From: Alphaproteobacteria bacterium MarineAlpha6_Bin4
GTDB taxonomy: Bacteria > Pseudomonadota > Alphaproteobacteria > GCA-002720895
Direction of reading: 5' to 3'
Assembly: GCA_002937775.1 (NCBI GenBank)
Contig: PTKO01000006.1
Location: forward strand, 1-43,789
Length of the DNA: 43,789 nt
The notes beneath the pieces were generated by a model, which was not told where the DNA came from, made no database searches, and saw only the letters and a program-made list of their open reading frames with translations. The position numbers were made by a program, and so were the translations under genes. Shown in pieces: positions 17,362 through 25,624 of this stretch (within the stretch, counting starts at the first letter, position 1; each line of letters starts with the position of its first letter).

Positions 17362-18306
17362 TTATTTAAAAATATTTTTTAAATTATTAGATTGAAAATA
17401 TTTTAACTTTCGAAGGTAATCTTTTGGATTTTTTTTATATTTTTTTGGAATTTTTTTATTTTGTAAATCCATTAGTCTTGACAAATAAAACCTTAAACTA
17501 CTTACTCTTAAAAAGAAATTAATGTTCCTAATTTCATTATTTTCTAATTTTCTAACAGAATTATAACCTTTAATTAAATTTTTCATTTTATTAATATCTA
17601 AATTTTTTTTATAACACCACGCATTTATACATATTGATAAATCATAGCAAAAGAAATCATTGCAAGCATTAGATAAGTCAATTACTCCAACAATATTATT
17701 ATTTTTAAAAAAAACATTATCTGGAAATAAGTCCCCATGAATAATTCCCATAGGTAAATTTTTAGGCCAATTTTTCTTTATATAATTAATTTCTTCTTTT
17801 AAAAACAACGCTCCTTTTTTTGACAATTTTATTCTTTTAGTTAAAGCATGCCACTCTTTTAAAGAAAAATCGTTTTTTCTTTTATTTTTGAATCCTAAAG
17901 TTTTTTTATGTAATGTTGCTAAGATTTTTCCTAATTTATAACAATGTTGATTATTAATTTTTTTTGTAATTTTACCGTCAATAAATTCTACAATTGAGAA
18001 TTGTTTTTTTTTGTAAGTATTTAATTGCTTATTTTTATTATTAGATATTATTTTTGGAGTAGGGAAATTTTTTTTTCTTAGAAAATTTATCAATTCTATA
18101 AAAAAAGATAGATTTTTTTGTTTAATTCTTTCCGTAATTTTATTTTCATAAATTGTTAGAACATATTTTTGTGCTTTTGTTTTAAAAAAATAATTTGTAT
18201 TTTCTATACCCTCATCTATACCTTCAAAGTAAGAAAGTTCTCCAATAGAATAATTTTGAATATATTTTTGGAATTCTTTCTTGGTAATTTTTGTGTAATA
18301 TGCCAA
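17362..18306 (-). CDS. thrB: Homoserine kinase, ThrB type II
   Basis: ATP-dependent kinase giving O-phosphohomoserine for threonine synthesis. It is the choline-kinase-fold (APH) version of ThrB used by Alphaproteobacteria, not the GHMP version. It has 314 residues. The catalytic loop is MGIIHGDLFPDNVFF near 191-205; the metal Asp follows in GVIDLSNACNDFFCYDLSIC near 212-231, which is diagnostic together with INAWCY. The N-terminal ELSYFEGIDEGIENTNYFF (near 18-36) is the nucleotide-loop region. In many relatives ispH precedes thrB; here it does not. rnhA follows by 2 bases. Confidence 0.93.
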   Translation of the reverse strand: MAYYTKITKKEFQKYIQNYSIGELSYFEGIDEGIENTNYFFKTKAQKYVLTIYENKITERIKQKNLSFFIELINFLRKKNFPTPKIISNNKNKQLNTYKKKQFSIVEFIDGKITKKINNQHCYKLGKILATLHKKTLGFKNKRKNDFSLKEWHALTKRIKLSKKGALFLKEEINYIKKNWPKNLPMGIIHGDLFPDNVFFKNNNIVGVIDLSNACNDFFCYDLSICINAWCYKKNLDINKMKNLIKGYNSVRKLENNEIRNINFFLRVSSLRFYLSRLMDLQNKKIPKKYKKNPKDYLRKLKYFQSNNLKNIFK

Positions 18307-18363
18307 TATTTATATATAAAATAAGATATTATATTTATAGTAGTTTAGATAAAAATAAAAAAA

Positions 18364-18603
18364 ATGAATAAAAAAAAGATTTCTCAACTTGAACCATACT
18401 GCGTTAATGTTGTCAAAGGCAAAAAATATGCGTGGTGTTCATGTGGTTTAAGCTTAAAACAACCGTATTGTGATGGATCACATTCAAAAACTAAATTTAA
18501 ACCTATGATTTTTACAGCTAATAATAGTGAGACTATTTATTTATGTGGTTGCAAGCATTCTAAAAAATCTCCATACTGTGATGGGAGTCATAGCTCTTTA
18601 TAA
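18364..18603 (+). CDS. Small protein with two CDGSH iron-sulfur motifs
   Basis: A 79-residue protein made of two tandem CDGSH (mitoNEET-like) motifs: CSCGLSLKQPYCDGSH near 21-36 and CGCKHSKKSPYCDGSH near 61-76. Each carries the three-Cys, one-His set for a 2Fe-2S cluster. There is no membrane helix or signal peptide, so it is probably a soluble cytoplasmic redox or cluster-transfer protein. Its substrate is not known. It is monocistronic, divergent from thrB with 57 bases between starts, and its last 16 bases overlap the 3' end of atpF on the opposite strand. Confidence 0.9.
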   Translation: MNKKKISQLEPYCVNVVKGKKYAWCSCGLSLKQPYCDGSHSKTKFKPMIFTANNSETIYLCGCKHSKKSPYCDGSHSSL

Positions 18604-19124
18604 TTTCTTTCTTTATTTTTTTTTTCTTTAAATAGTTCAGTAATTGACTTTGCAATAGAATCACTTTGATTGACAACCTTTTCTTGCTTAAAAAATTCTA
18701 AGATGCTTTTTATTGATACTTCAAGAGCTATTTTTTTTATATCTGAAATAGCCTCATTTTTTGATTGCTCAATTCTATCAAATATTTTTTTTTCATATGT
18801 TAAGTTATAATTTTTTTCTTCATTCAAAAGTTTTTTTTTTAAATTTAGGCCCTCTTCGTTTGCATTTTTGATAATTATTTTTTTGTTCTCAATCATTTTT
18901 TTTAAATTCGTTTTTGCTTCTATTAAATTATCTTCTGCCTCTTTTTTTATTTTTCTTGCTTCTTCAATTTTTTTTCTTATTTCTTCAATTCTTTTATCTA
19001 AAGCCTCAATCAAAGCTTTCTTGCCTTTTTTAAAGCATAAAATTACAAAAATAATAAAGGCAACTGCTACCCAGAAAGTTTCACTATGTAAAAGTTCTCC
19101 AAAAATATTATTGATTGATGTCAT
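18588..19124 (-). CDS. atpF: F0F1 ATP synthase subunit b
   Basis: One of two peripheral-stalk b-type subunits. It has 178 residues: a short N-terminus, one membrane helix (about 13-28, FWVAVAFIIFVILCFKKG), then a long charged coiled coil to near the end. A run of the RIEEIRKKIEEARKIKKEAE type is typical of b subunits. It is last in the minus-strand F0 cluster and its start overlaps the b' gene by 17 bases. Presence of both b and b' genes fits Alphaproteobacteria. The F1 genes (delta, alpha, gamma, beta, epsilon) are not in the window, as expected for this class. Confidence 0.92.
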   Translation of the reverse strand: MTSINNIFGELLHSETFWVAVAFIIFVILCFKKGKKALIEALDKRIEEIRKKIEEARKIKKEAEDNLIEAKTNLKKMIENKKIIIKNANEEGLNLKKKLLNEEKNYNLTYEKKIFDRIEQSKNEAISDIKKIALEVSIKSILEFFKQEKVVNQSDSIAKSITELFKEKKNKERNYKEL

Positions 19125-19614
19125 TCTTAATTTCTTTCAAATTTTTATTTATTATTAATTTTATTTTATTTTTTTTTTTATTTTTTATTGATATTTTTTT
19201 TAAAATTTCATCACTTAAATTTAAAGAAATTGCATTAATTTCTTTTAATACCTTTTTTTTATTTTTAAGAATCTCTTGTTCGTTTTTCTGTAATTTTTTT
19301 TCTAGTTTTTCTTTTAAAACATTATAATTTTGACTTATTTTCTTATTAGTTGTTTCTTTTAAACTATTAATTATTTCTCTTGCTTCTGTTTCTGTATCTT
19401 CTCTTACTTTATCTAGCTCATCATTTATTATTTTAGTTTCCTTATAAATTTTTTCAGATGCATAAATATTATTTTTTATTTCATCTTCCCTATTTTTTAT
19501 GACTGAAGAGATTCTAGGTATAATGATTCTAGACATTATTAAATATAATGTTACGAAGCTTACTACAAGCCAAAATATTTGACTTGGATAAGTTGCAATT
19601 TCCAACTGAGGCAT
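19108..19614 (-). CDS. atpF': F0F1 ATP synthase subunit b'
   Basis: Second peripheral-stalk subunit (b', also named atpG or atpX). It has 168 residues with MPQLEIATYPSQIFWLVVSF at the N-terminus, the diagnostic b' opening, a membrane helix at about 12-30, then a basic and acidic coiled coil. It pairs with b to hold F1 still. It lies 21 bases after atpE and overlaps atpF by 17 bases. Coding is very lysine-rich, as in all the surrounding genes. Confidence 0.92.
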   Translation of the reverse strand: MPQLEIATYPSQIFWLVVSFVTLYLIMSRIIIPRISSVIKNREDEIKNNIYASEKIYKETKIINDELDKVREDTETEAREIINSLKETTNKKISQNYNVLKEKLEKKLQKNEQEILKNKKKVLKEINAISLNLSDEILKKISIKNKKKNKIKLIINKNLKEIKNDINQ

Positions 19615-19635
19615 TTTTTTTTAAAATTTGAAAAA

Positions 19636-19860
19636 TTATACAAATAGAAAAAAAAATGCGATTAGCAAAGCATATAACGCCACAGCTTCGACTAACGCAA
19701 AGCCTAACATTCCAATTGGAAAAACTTGTGGTCGTGCAGACGGGTTTCTAGCTATAGCAGTTACTAGTGCCGCAAAAATACTACCTATTCCTGCGCCAAC
19801 TCCTCCCAATCCAATGACTGCAAGTCCGGCTCCAATTATTTTAGCTGCTTCTATTTCCAT
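19636..19860 (-). CDS. atpE: F0F1 ATP synthase subunit c
   Basis: Proteolipid of the rotating c-ring. It has 74 residues forming two helices with the polar loop ARNPSARPQ near 37-45. The ion-binding acidic residue is E58 in GFALVEAVALYALLI on helix two. Helix one has the glycine-rich VIGLGGVGAGIGS (15-27) needed for tight ring packing. No obvious sodium-type ligand set is seen, so proton coupling is expected. It has the best ribosome-binding site of the window, in keeping with the need for many copies of c. Confidence 0.96.
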   Translation of the reverse strand: MEIEAAKIIGAGLAVIGLGGVGAGIGSIFAALVTAIARNPSARPQVFPIGMLGFALVEAVALYALLIAFFFLFV

Positions 19861-19865
19861 ATAAT

Positions 19866-19871
19866 CCTCCT
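19866..19871 (-). promoter_or_regulatory. Strong Shine-Dalgarno of atpE
   Basis: On the minus strand this reads AGGAGG, a perfect anti-16S match 5 bases before the atpE ATG (19858-19860) and just after the atpB stop (19874-19876). Most other genes here have weak or no such site, so this one probably raises subunit c synthesis relative to its operon neighbours. Confidence 0.8.
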
Positions 19872-19873
19872 AA

Positions 19874-20596
19874 TTAATGTAGATTAATAGCTTCATTTAA
19901 ATATAAGCAAGTTAATATAGTAAACACATAAGCTTGTAAAAAAGCAATAAGAACTTCTAAAGCTGTTAAAGCAACGTCGACCATGAGTGGTGCAATGCCA
20001 AATATTCCTAAAGGAACTATAAATCCTGCAAATATTTTTAACATTGTATGACCAGCCATCATATTGGCAAACAATCTTACAGATAAGCTTATAGGTCTTG
20101 ATAAATAAGATATTATTTCAATAGGTATCATCAAAGGTAACATTACCATTGGAACACCTTTTGGTACAAATAAGCCAAAAAATTTAAATCCATGAATAAA
20201 AATTCCAAGCAAAGTAACAAGTAAAAAAACAAACATTGCTAGCACAAACGTAACAATTATATGGCTTGTAAAAGTAAAACTATAAGGCAACATACCAAGC
20301 ATGTTACCGAAGAGTAGAAAAGTAAATAATGTAAATATTAAGGGAAAAAATTTATGACCTTTGTCTCCTATATTATCACTAACCATATTAGCAATAAATT
20401 CGTAAAAAATTTCTGAAACTGATTGTAGCCGGCTTGGTACTAAACTTTTTTTTTTAATAGATACTAATAATAGTAAACTAACTAAAATAATAGATAAGCT
20501 CATAAATAGTGAAGAATTTGTATAAGAAATGTTTGTTTCAAATATTTCTAGAGGTATTAATTCTTTTATCTTAAATTGATAAATAGGATCAGCCAT
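19874..20596 (-). CDS. atpB: F0F1 ATP synthase subunit a
   Basis: Membrane stator subunit that forms the proton half-channels against the c-ring. It has 240 residues and about five to six helices. The essential arginine is in SLSVRLFANMMAGHTMLKI (near 171-189). The C-terminal block ALEVLIAFLQAYVFTILTCL near 212-231 carries the conserved Glu and Gln of the channel. It follows atpI by 17 bases and precedes atpE by 13 bases, the usual alphaproteobacterial order. Confidence 0.96.
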   Translation of the reverse strand: MADPIYQFKIKELIPLEIFETNISYTNSSLFMSLSIILVSLLLLVSIKKKSLVPSRLQSVSEIFYEFIANMVSDNIGDKGHKFFPLIFTLFTFLLFGNMLGMLPYSFTFTSHIIVTFVLAMFVFLLVTLLGIFIHGFKFFGLFVPKGVPMVMLPLMIPIEIISYLSRPISLSVRLFANMMAGHTMLKIFAGFIVPLGIFGIAPLMVDVALTALEVLIAFLQAYVFTILTCLYLNEAINLH

Positions 20597-20613
20597 AATT
20601 AAAAAAAAAATAC

Positions 20614-20928
20614 TTAATGCAATTTATCATTTTTTTTTTTAAAACCAACCTCAAATCCTAATTTTTTTACAGATCTGTAGACATTTATAATTCCTGTTGC
20701 AAAACCAAGAACTAAAAAAATAATTAAGAAAACAGGTTTAGATTGAAAATAATTATCAAGGAAAATGCCAATTACTAAACTTACAATTATTGCAGATATT
20801 AATTCTACCCCTGATTTTAAATAAACTCCAAAATCTTTAAAATCTTTATTTTTTTTATTTTTTGACTTTGAATTTAAATTTTTTAAATTTTCTAGTCTTT
20901 TACTGAAGTCTTTAAGTTTTTTCTTCAA
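20614..20928 (-). CDS. atpI: ATP synthase protein I (AtpI/AtpZ type)
   Basis: A 104-residue accessory protein, first in the F0 cluster. The N-terminal 40 residues are lysine-rich and probably helical; two membrane helices follow (about 42-60 and 66-86), with GVELISAIIVSLVIGIFLD as the conserved part. AtpI/AtpZ proteins help c-ring assembly or magnesium supply, but the role in this class is not settled. It begins 5 bases downstream of the smc stop, so the F0 genes may be read through from the smc operon. Confidence 0.85.
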   Translation of the reverse strand: MKKKLKDFSKRLENLKNLNSKSKNKKNKDFKDFGVYLKSGVELISAIIVSLVIGIFLDNYFQSKPVFLIIFLVLGFATGIINVYRSVKKLGFEVGFKKKNDKLH

Positions 20929-20933
20929 TATTT

Positions 20934-23387
20934 TTAACTAACTTCTCTAAGTTTTTGTGCTTCTTCAAGTTTAACAGATATTAATTTAGAAACACCCGTT
21001 TCAGCCATTGTCACTCCATACAATCTATCCATATGTGCCATTGTTATTGGATTGTGTGTAATAATAATAAATTTAGTAGACGTATCTTGATTAATTTTTT
21101 TGATTACCTTACAGTATTTTTCAATATTAATATCGTCTAATGGGGCATCCACTTCATCTAAAACACAAATAGGTGAGGGATTTTGTAAAAAAACTGCTAA
21201 AATTAGAGCTGTTGCAGCCATAGTTTTTTCTCCTCCAGATAATAATGATAATGCATTCATTTTTTTCCCAGGTGGTGATGCAAATACCTCCAATCCAGAT
21301 AATAAAGGGTCAGATGAACCAACCATTTTAAGAAAAGCTTTTCCTCCATCAAAAAATTGAGTAAATAAATCTTTAAAATTTTTATTAATCCCATCAAAAC
21401 AGTTATTAATTTTTTCTCGACCTTCTTTGTTTATGCTTGATATTGTTTCTCTTAATTTCATTATTGCTTTTTCAACATCTATTTTTTCATTAACCATTCT
21501 TTCTATTTTTTTATTCGTTTCTTTTGCCTCATTTTCTGCTGTAAAGTTTATTGGTCCTATATTATCAAATTTTCTCTTTTCCGCGTTTAAATTACTTTGC
21601 AAAATATTCATTGCTGGTAGATCTTTAACATTAATTTTTTCTTTTTCTAAGAGATTCTCATCTAATTTTAAAGAAAAGTTATTTTCACTTTCTTGATAAG
21701 CATTATCTAAATCATTTTTTAAATATTCTAAATCTGTTTCTAATCTAGTTTTTTCTTCATGATGCTCTATTTTTTTATCTGAATTTAATTTTATTTTTTC
21801 ATCTATTTCTTTTGTTTGGGTTGGGTCTATTATAATTTCTTTTTCTAATTTATTAATACTTTCATCTAATAAAGCTATTTTAGCTTCAATATCTTTATTT
21901 TTATTATTTATCTCTTCAGGTTTTTTTTCTAAGATTAATAATTCATTATCAGTAAATTTTTCTCTTTCTTGAAGTTCATTCATATGTTTTTTTGCATCTT
22001 CAATTCTTTTGCTCCATTTAGAATGTTCTTCTTCAAAATCAAAAATTTTGTCTAAATTTGTTAATTTAGAAAAATTATTTTTTATATCTTTAATTGCTGT
22101 AAATACACTACCAATTTTTTCTGAAATAATATCAAAGGTATTTTTTATAGGATTAATTATTTCTGTATTTGTTTTGATCAATTCATCAATTTTAGAATTT
22201 AATTCATTTGATTTTGATATAATAAATTCAATTTTTTTGAGTTCACTTTCTATATCTTTTTTTAAATTTATAAAATTTTCTTTATCTGTATTTTTTTCGG
22301 TATTTGAAATTTTTATATCTAGCTCCTTAGTTTCATTAAATATATTTTTTTGAAGCTTAGATAGAGAGAAATTTGCATCTTCAAGAAACTTTTTTTCTCT
22401 TGAAATATCATCAGACAATTGTACTAGTCGATTTTTTAGATTTTCCTTTTGAATTGATATTCTATTAATCTCATCTAAATTTTTTTGTTTTTCTATAAGA
22501 TTATTTTGTTTTTCAATTTTTAGACTATTTAATTCGTTGTTTTTTTTATTATTTTTATTTAAAAATTTATCTTTTTCGTTTTTATAATTTTCAAGAAGAG
22601 CATCAATTTCTTTTATATTAAAATTGATTTTTTCTAACCTTTCAGTTTTTTTTTTAATTTTATCTATGTTATTGATGCATCTAATTTTTATAAGTGAAAT
22701 TTCCAAGTTATTTATCTTGTTTTTAACTGTTTTATATTTTTCTGCTTCTTTTACTTGTTTTTCAAGAATTTTATACTGATCTTTATGGGTTTTAATAATA
22801 TCATCTAATCTTGATAAATTTACATCCGCTGATTTTAGCTTAAGTTCAGATTCATGTCTTCTTGCATGTAAACCAGTAATGCCAGCCGCTTCTTCTAATA
22901 ATATTCTCCTTTCTTCAGGCTTAGATGTGATCAATCTATGAACTTGACCTTGCGCAACTATTGAAGTTGTATCTGGGCCAGATGATGCATCAGCAAATAG
23001 TAAATGTACATCTTTTGCTCTAACTACTTTATTATTTACATAGTATGTAGAACCTTTCTCTCTTTCTATTTTTCTTTTTATTTCAATAGTTTCTAACTCG
23101 TTAAATAATTCTGGTGCTTTTTTCTTTTTATTATCAATAGTAATTTCAATTTCAGCTAAATCGTTCTGAGGCCTAATGGAAGTTCCGCTAAATATTACAT
23201 CATCCATTCCTTTGCCACGCATTTCTTTTGGCGATGTTTCTCCCATGATCCATTTCAGCGAGTCTACTATATTAGATTTTCCACACCCATTAGGACCAAC
23301 AATTCCAGTTAATCCTTTTTCAATATCTAGCTCTGTTCTTTCAACAAAAGATTTAAAACCAGTTATTTTTATTTTAGTAAAATCCAT
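20934..23387 (-). CDS. smc: Chromosome-partition SMC protein, short, no visible hinge
   Basis: ATPase of bacterial condensin, which organises and separates chromosomes. Both head halves are intact: Walker A GPNGCGKSN at 31-39, the QGQVHRLI Q-loop region near 146-153, signature LSGGEK at 716-721, and Walker B VLDEVDAPLDD near 742-752. The protein is only 817 residues, against roughly 1,150-1,190 for most SMCs. Coiled-coil arms run about 175-405 and 450-640. Between them (about 405-450) there is only a short stretch and no 120-150-residue hinge with its conserved glycines. No frameshift is apparent. scpA and scpB are not in the window. It lies between a dsbA-like gene (1 base) and atpI (5 bases). 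Confidence 0.93.
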   Translation of the reverse strand: MDFTKIKITGFKSFVERTELDIEKGLTGIVGPNGCGKSNIVDSLKWIMGETSPKEMRGKGMDDVIFSGTSIRPQNDLAEIEITIDNKKKKAPELFNELETIEIKRKIEREKGSTYYVNNKVVRAKDVHLLFADASSGPDTTSIVAQGQVHRLITSKPEERRILLEEAAGITGLHARRHESELKLKSADVNLSRLDDIIKTHKDQYKILEKQVKEAEKYKTVKNKINNLEISLIKIRCINNIDKIKKKTERLEKINFNIKEIDALLENYKNEKDKFLNKNNKKNNELNSLKIEKQNNLIEKQKNLDEINRISIQKENLKNRLVQLSDDISREKKFLEDANFSLSKLQKNIFNETKELDIKISNTEKNTDKENFINLKKDIESELKKIEFIISKSNELNSKIDELIKTNTEIINPIKNTFDIISEKIGSVFTAIKDIKNNFSKLTNLDKIFDFEEEHSKWSKRIEDAKKHMNELQEREKFTDNELLILEKKPEEINNKNKDIEAKIALLDESINKLEKEIIIDPTQTKEIDEKIKLNSDKKIEHHEEKTRLETDLEYLKNDLDNAYQESENNFSLKLDENLLEKEKINVKDLPAMNILQSNLNAEKRKFDNIGPINFTAENEAKETNKKIERMVNEKIDVEKAIMKLRETISSINKEGREKINNCFDGINKNFKDLFTQFFDGGKAFLKMVGSSDPLLSGLEVFASPPGKKMNALSLLSGGEKTMAATALILAVFLQNPSPICVLDEVDAPLDDINIEKYCKVIKKINQDTSTKFIIITHNPITMAHMDRLYGVTMAETGVSKLISVKLEEAQKLREVS

Positions 23388-23388
23388 C

Positions 23389-23988
23389 TTAGTTAATTAA
23401 TTTTATAATAATTTTTTCAAAATTTTCGTAATCCATAGCACTATATTTTTTACCATTAATTATTAACGAAGGAGTAGATGTTATATTATATTTTTTTTCA
23501 GCAATTGATCTTGTTTCTAAAATTTTATCAACTAATTTTTCATCTATAAAACAGGCATTAATTTTGCTTTCTTTTAATCCAGCTAATTTTCCTATATTTT
23601 TTAAATTATTTTTATAAGTTTCATCATTTGTATTCGAAATCCATTTTTTTTGCGTTGTAAGAATTAATTTAACAAAATCAAAATATTTTTCTTTTGGTGC
23701 ACATTTTGCTAAAACAGAGCCAAATAAGGCTTGTTTATCTAAAGGAAAATCCCTAAAAATGAATTTTATTTTATTAGTATCTATATAATTTTTTTTTATT
23801 TTTGGATAAACTTCTTTATGAAAATTTGCACAATGTACACATGTCATTGAAGCATATTCTATGACAGTTACACTTGCGTTTTTATTTCCTAAAAAAACCT
23901 CTTCGTCAGTTTTTGCATTAATAATTTCATATTTATAAAAAACAAAGAGTGTTAATATGATTAAAAATTTGCCTATATTGTATTTCAT
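23389..23988 (-). CDS. DsbA-family periplasmic thiol oxidoreductase
   Basis: A 199-residue secreted thioredoxin-fold protein. The signal peptide covers about 1-25. The active site CVHC is in EYASMTCVHCANFHKEV (near 45-61), and the cis-proline loop is TSTPSLIINGKKY near 171-183. The helical insert between them fits DsbA. It probably introduces or shuffles disulfides in the periplasm; DsbD-like reduction is encoded at about 15-16 kb. Some members of this family next to smc and DUF721 genes in Alphaproteobacteria are annotated only as 'DSBA oxidoreductase', so oxidase versus isomerase use is open. Confidence 0.88.
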   Translation of the reverse strand: MKYNIGKFLIILTLFVFYKYEIINAKTDEEVFLGNKNASVTVIEYASMTCVHCANFHKEVYPKIKKNYIDTNKIKFIFRDFPLDKQALFGSVLAKCAPKEKYFDFVKLILTTQKKWISNTNDETYKNNLKNIGKLAGLKESKINACFIDEKLVDKILETRSIAEKKYNITSTPSLIINGKKYSAMDYENFEKIIIKLIN

Positions 23989-24053
23989 TTTTTAGATACA
24001 ACTATATATTGTATAATTATAAAAATTAATGCGTATTAGTTCAAGATATATTT

Positions 24054-24515
24054 TTATTTATCACGAAATGTTTTGTTAAGCTTATTTAATGCTAATTTTA
24101 AAGATTCTTCCTTAATTTTATTAATATCTTTAGAAAAATCATCAATTTTATTTTTTACAATTTTTTTCTTTTTATCTTCATATTTAAAATTAAAATCCTG
24201 TACTACGCTGATTTTAGTAATTGCTTTATATCCTAAATATTGATTTACTTTTTCTATTATCTCTAAATTTTTAAATTCTACTTCCATCGATTTTCCTCTT
24301 ACTGTTTTTAAATAAATAACACCGTTTGAATTTTCTATATTTGAAAATGAAATTTTTATTGGAAAACATAAATTGGAAATTTTTACACCCACTATTTTAA
24401 CCCAATTTTTAATTAAAGACGTTTCTGCAAAGTTTTTTTGTTTTACATTTTTTTCTATAAATTTAGGTATGCTATCACCAATTTTTTTAAAATAACTTTG
24501 TTTTCTAAATTTCAT
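24054..24515 (-). CDS. DciA-like DUF721 protein, possible helicase loader
   Basis: A 153-residue protein of the DUF721/DciA family. Seen: an N-terminal basic helix region with GDSIPKFIEKN near 12-22, the KH-like domain with SLIKNWVKIVGVKISNLCFP near 33-52, a YLKTVRGKSMEVEFKNLEII block near 72-91, then a lysine-rich coil. DciA is the ancestral loader or accessory factor of the replicative helicase DnaB in bacteria that lack DnaC. The family assignment is good; the function here is inferred. It begins 5 bases after ccrM. In many relatives mutY lies immediately upstream; here ccrM does. Confidence 0.75.
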   Translation of the reverse strand: MKFRKQSYFKKIGDSIPKFIEKNVKQKNFAETSLIKNWVKIVGVKISNLCFPIKISFSNIENSNGVIYLKTVRGKSMEVEFKNLEIIEKVNQYLGYKAITKISVVQDFNFKYEDKKKKIVKNKIDDFSKDINKIKEESLKLALNKLNKTFRDK

Positions 24516-24520
24516 TTTTT

Positions 24521-25606
24521 TTAAATTAAATTTAATTCTGATCTAACTTTTTCTCTCAAAATATCAATGCTTACTGAATTTTTATTTTCATACTTATACC
24601 AAAAAGTCCACCCGTTACATGAAGGGAGATTAAGTAAGTTTGCAGCAACAGTATGAATCGAACCTTTAAAATTTTCTGCAATTAAAGAGCCATCTATCCT
24701 AACTTTAGCATGCCATTTTTTTTTAAAATCGTGGAGTACATCGCCTGGCTTTATTAAATTAAACTCTATTAGTCTGCCAAATGGAATTCTTTTTTGTTGT
24801 CTTTTCTCACTTATTTCTAACATCTTTAGATTTTTCAACGGTTTTACCATACCAATTCTTTTTTTTGCAAATTTTACATAATTTTTTTCTTTTTCTATTC
24901 CTATAAAATTTCTATTATATTTTTTTGATACAGCTCCTATTGTTCCTGTTCCAAAAAATGGATCTAGTATTACGTCTTCAGGATTAGTAGCCGATAAAAT
25001 AATTCTTGTTATAAGTGACTCTGGTTTTTGAGTTGGGTGTACTTTTTTGCCTTTATATTTTAATCTTTCAGAACCGTTACATATAGGAAAAATCCAATCA
25101 CTTCTCATTTGCAAATCATCATTAAGCGATTTTAAAAGGTTGTAGTTAAATGTATATTTAGAATTTTTATTTTTAGAACACCAAATCAAAGTTTCATGAG
25201 CATTAGAGAATCTAGTTCCTCTAAAATTTGGCATTGGGTTTGACTTTACCCAAACTACGTCATTTAAAATCCAAAAATTTAAATCTTGCAAAGTTTTTCC
25301 TATCCTAAAAATATTATGATAAGTACCTATAACCCAAATTGTGCCGTTTTCTTTTAAAACTCTTTTAGCACAGATTATCCATTTCTTTGTAAAATCATCA
25401 TATTCTTGAAAATTCTTAAATTTGTCCCAATTATTATCAACTCCATTTACATCACTGCTATCAGGCCGTGTTAATTTTTTTTCAAGTTGAAGATTATATG
25501 GTGGATCAGCAAAAATTAGATCAACAGAATTCGATGGTAATTTTTCCATTATTTCTAAACAATTGCCTAAATATATTTTATTTAAAGTAAAATTTTTAGC
25601 TTTCAT
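24521..25606 (-). CDS. ccrM: CcrM-type adenine DNA methyltransferase
   Basis: Orphan beta-class N6-adenine methyltransferase of the cell-cycle CcrM family, which methylates GANTC. It has 361 residues. Catalytic DPPY is in LIFADPPYNLQLEKK (near 30-44). The SAM motif DPFFGTGTIGAVSKKYNR lies in the second half (about 216-233). The long C-terminal domain (about 265-361) with GDVLHDF, IHTVAANLLNLPSCNGWTFW and the closing helix is the CcrM-specific extension needed for DNA strand separation, so this is not a simple restriction-type enzyme. No restriction nuclease is nearby. It is adjacent to rnhB (18 bases), a common alphaproteobacterial pairing. Confidence 0.93.
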   Translation of the reverse strand: MKAKNFTLNKIYLGNCLEIMEKLPSNSVDLIFADPPYNLQLEKKLTRPDSSDVNGVDNNWDKFKNFQEYDDFTKKWIICAKRVLKENGTIWVIGTYHNIFRIGKTLQDLNFWILNDVVWVKSNPMPNFRGTRFSNAHETLIWCSKNKNSKYTFNYNLLKSLNDDLQMRSDWIFPICNGSERLKYKGKKVHPTQKPESLITRIILSATNPEDVILDPFFGTGTIGAVSKKYNRNFIGIEKEKNYVKFAKKRIGMVKPLKNLKMLEISEKRQQKRIPFGRLIEFNLIKPGDVLHDFKKKWHAKVRIDGSLIAENFKGSIHTVAANLLNLPSCNGWTFWYKYENKNSVSIDILREKVRSELNLI

Positions 25607-25624
25607 TTTGATCCCGACTATATG

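Noticed and set aside
19628-19864. 78-residue plus-strand frame opposite atpE
   Set aside because: It is the antisense shadow of a highly conserved gene; its Pro/Ala-rich sequence is what the complement of a glycine/alanine-rich c-subunit gives.
23989-24053. AT-palindromic stretch between the dsbA-like and dciA-like genes
   Set aside because: ATATA/TATAT palindromes are expected at this composition, and no GC stem or T-run makes a terminator.
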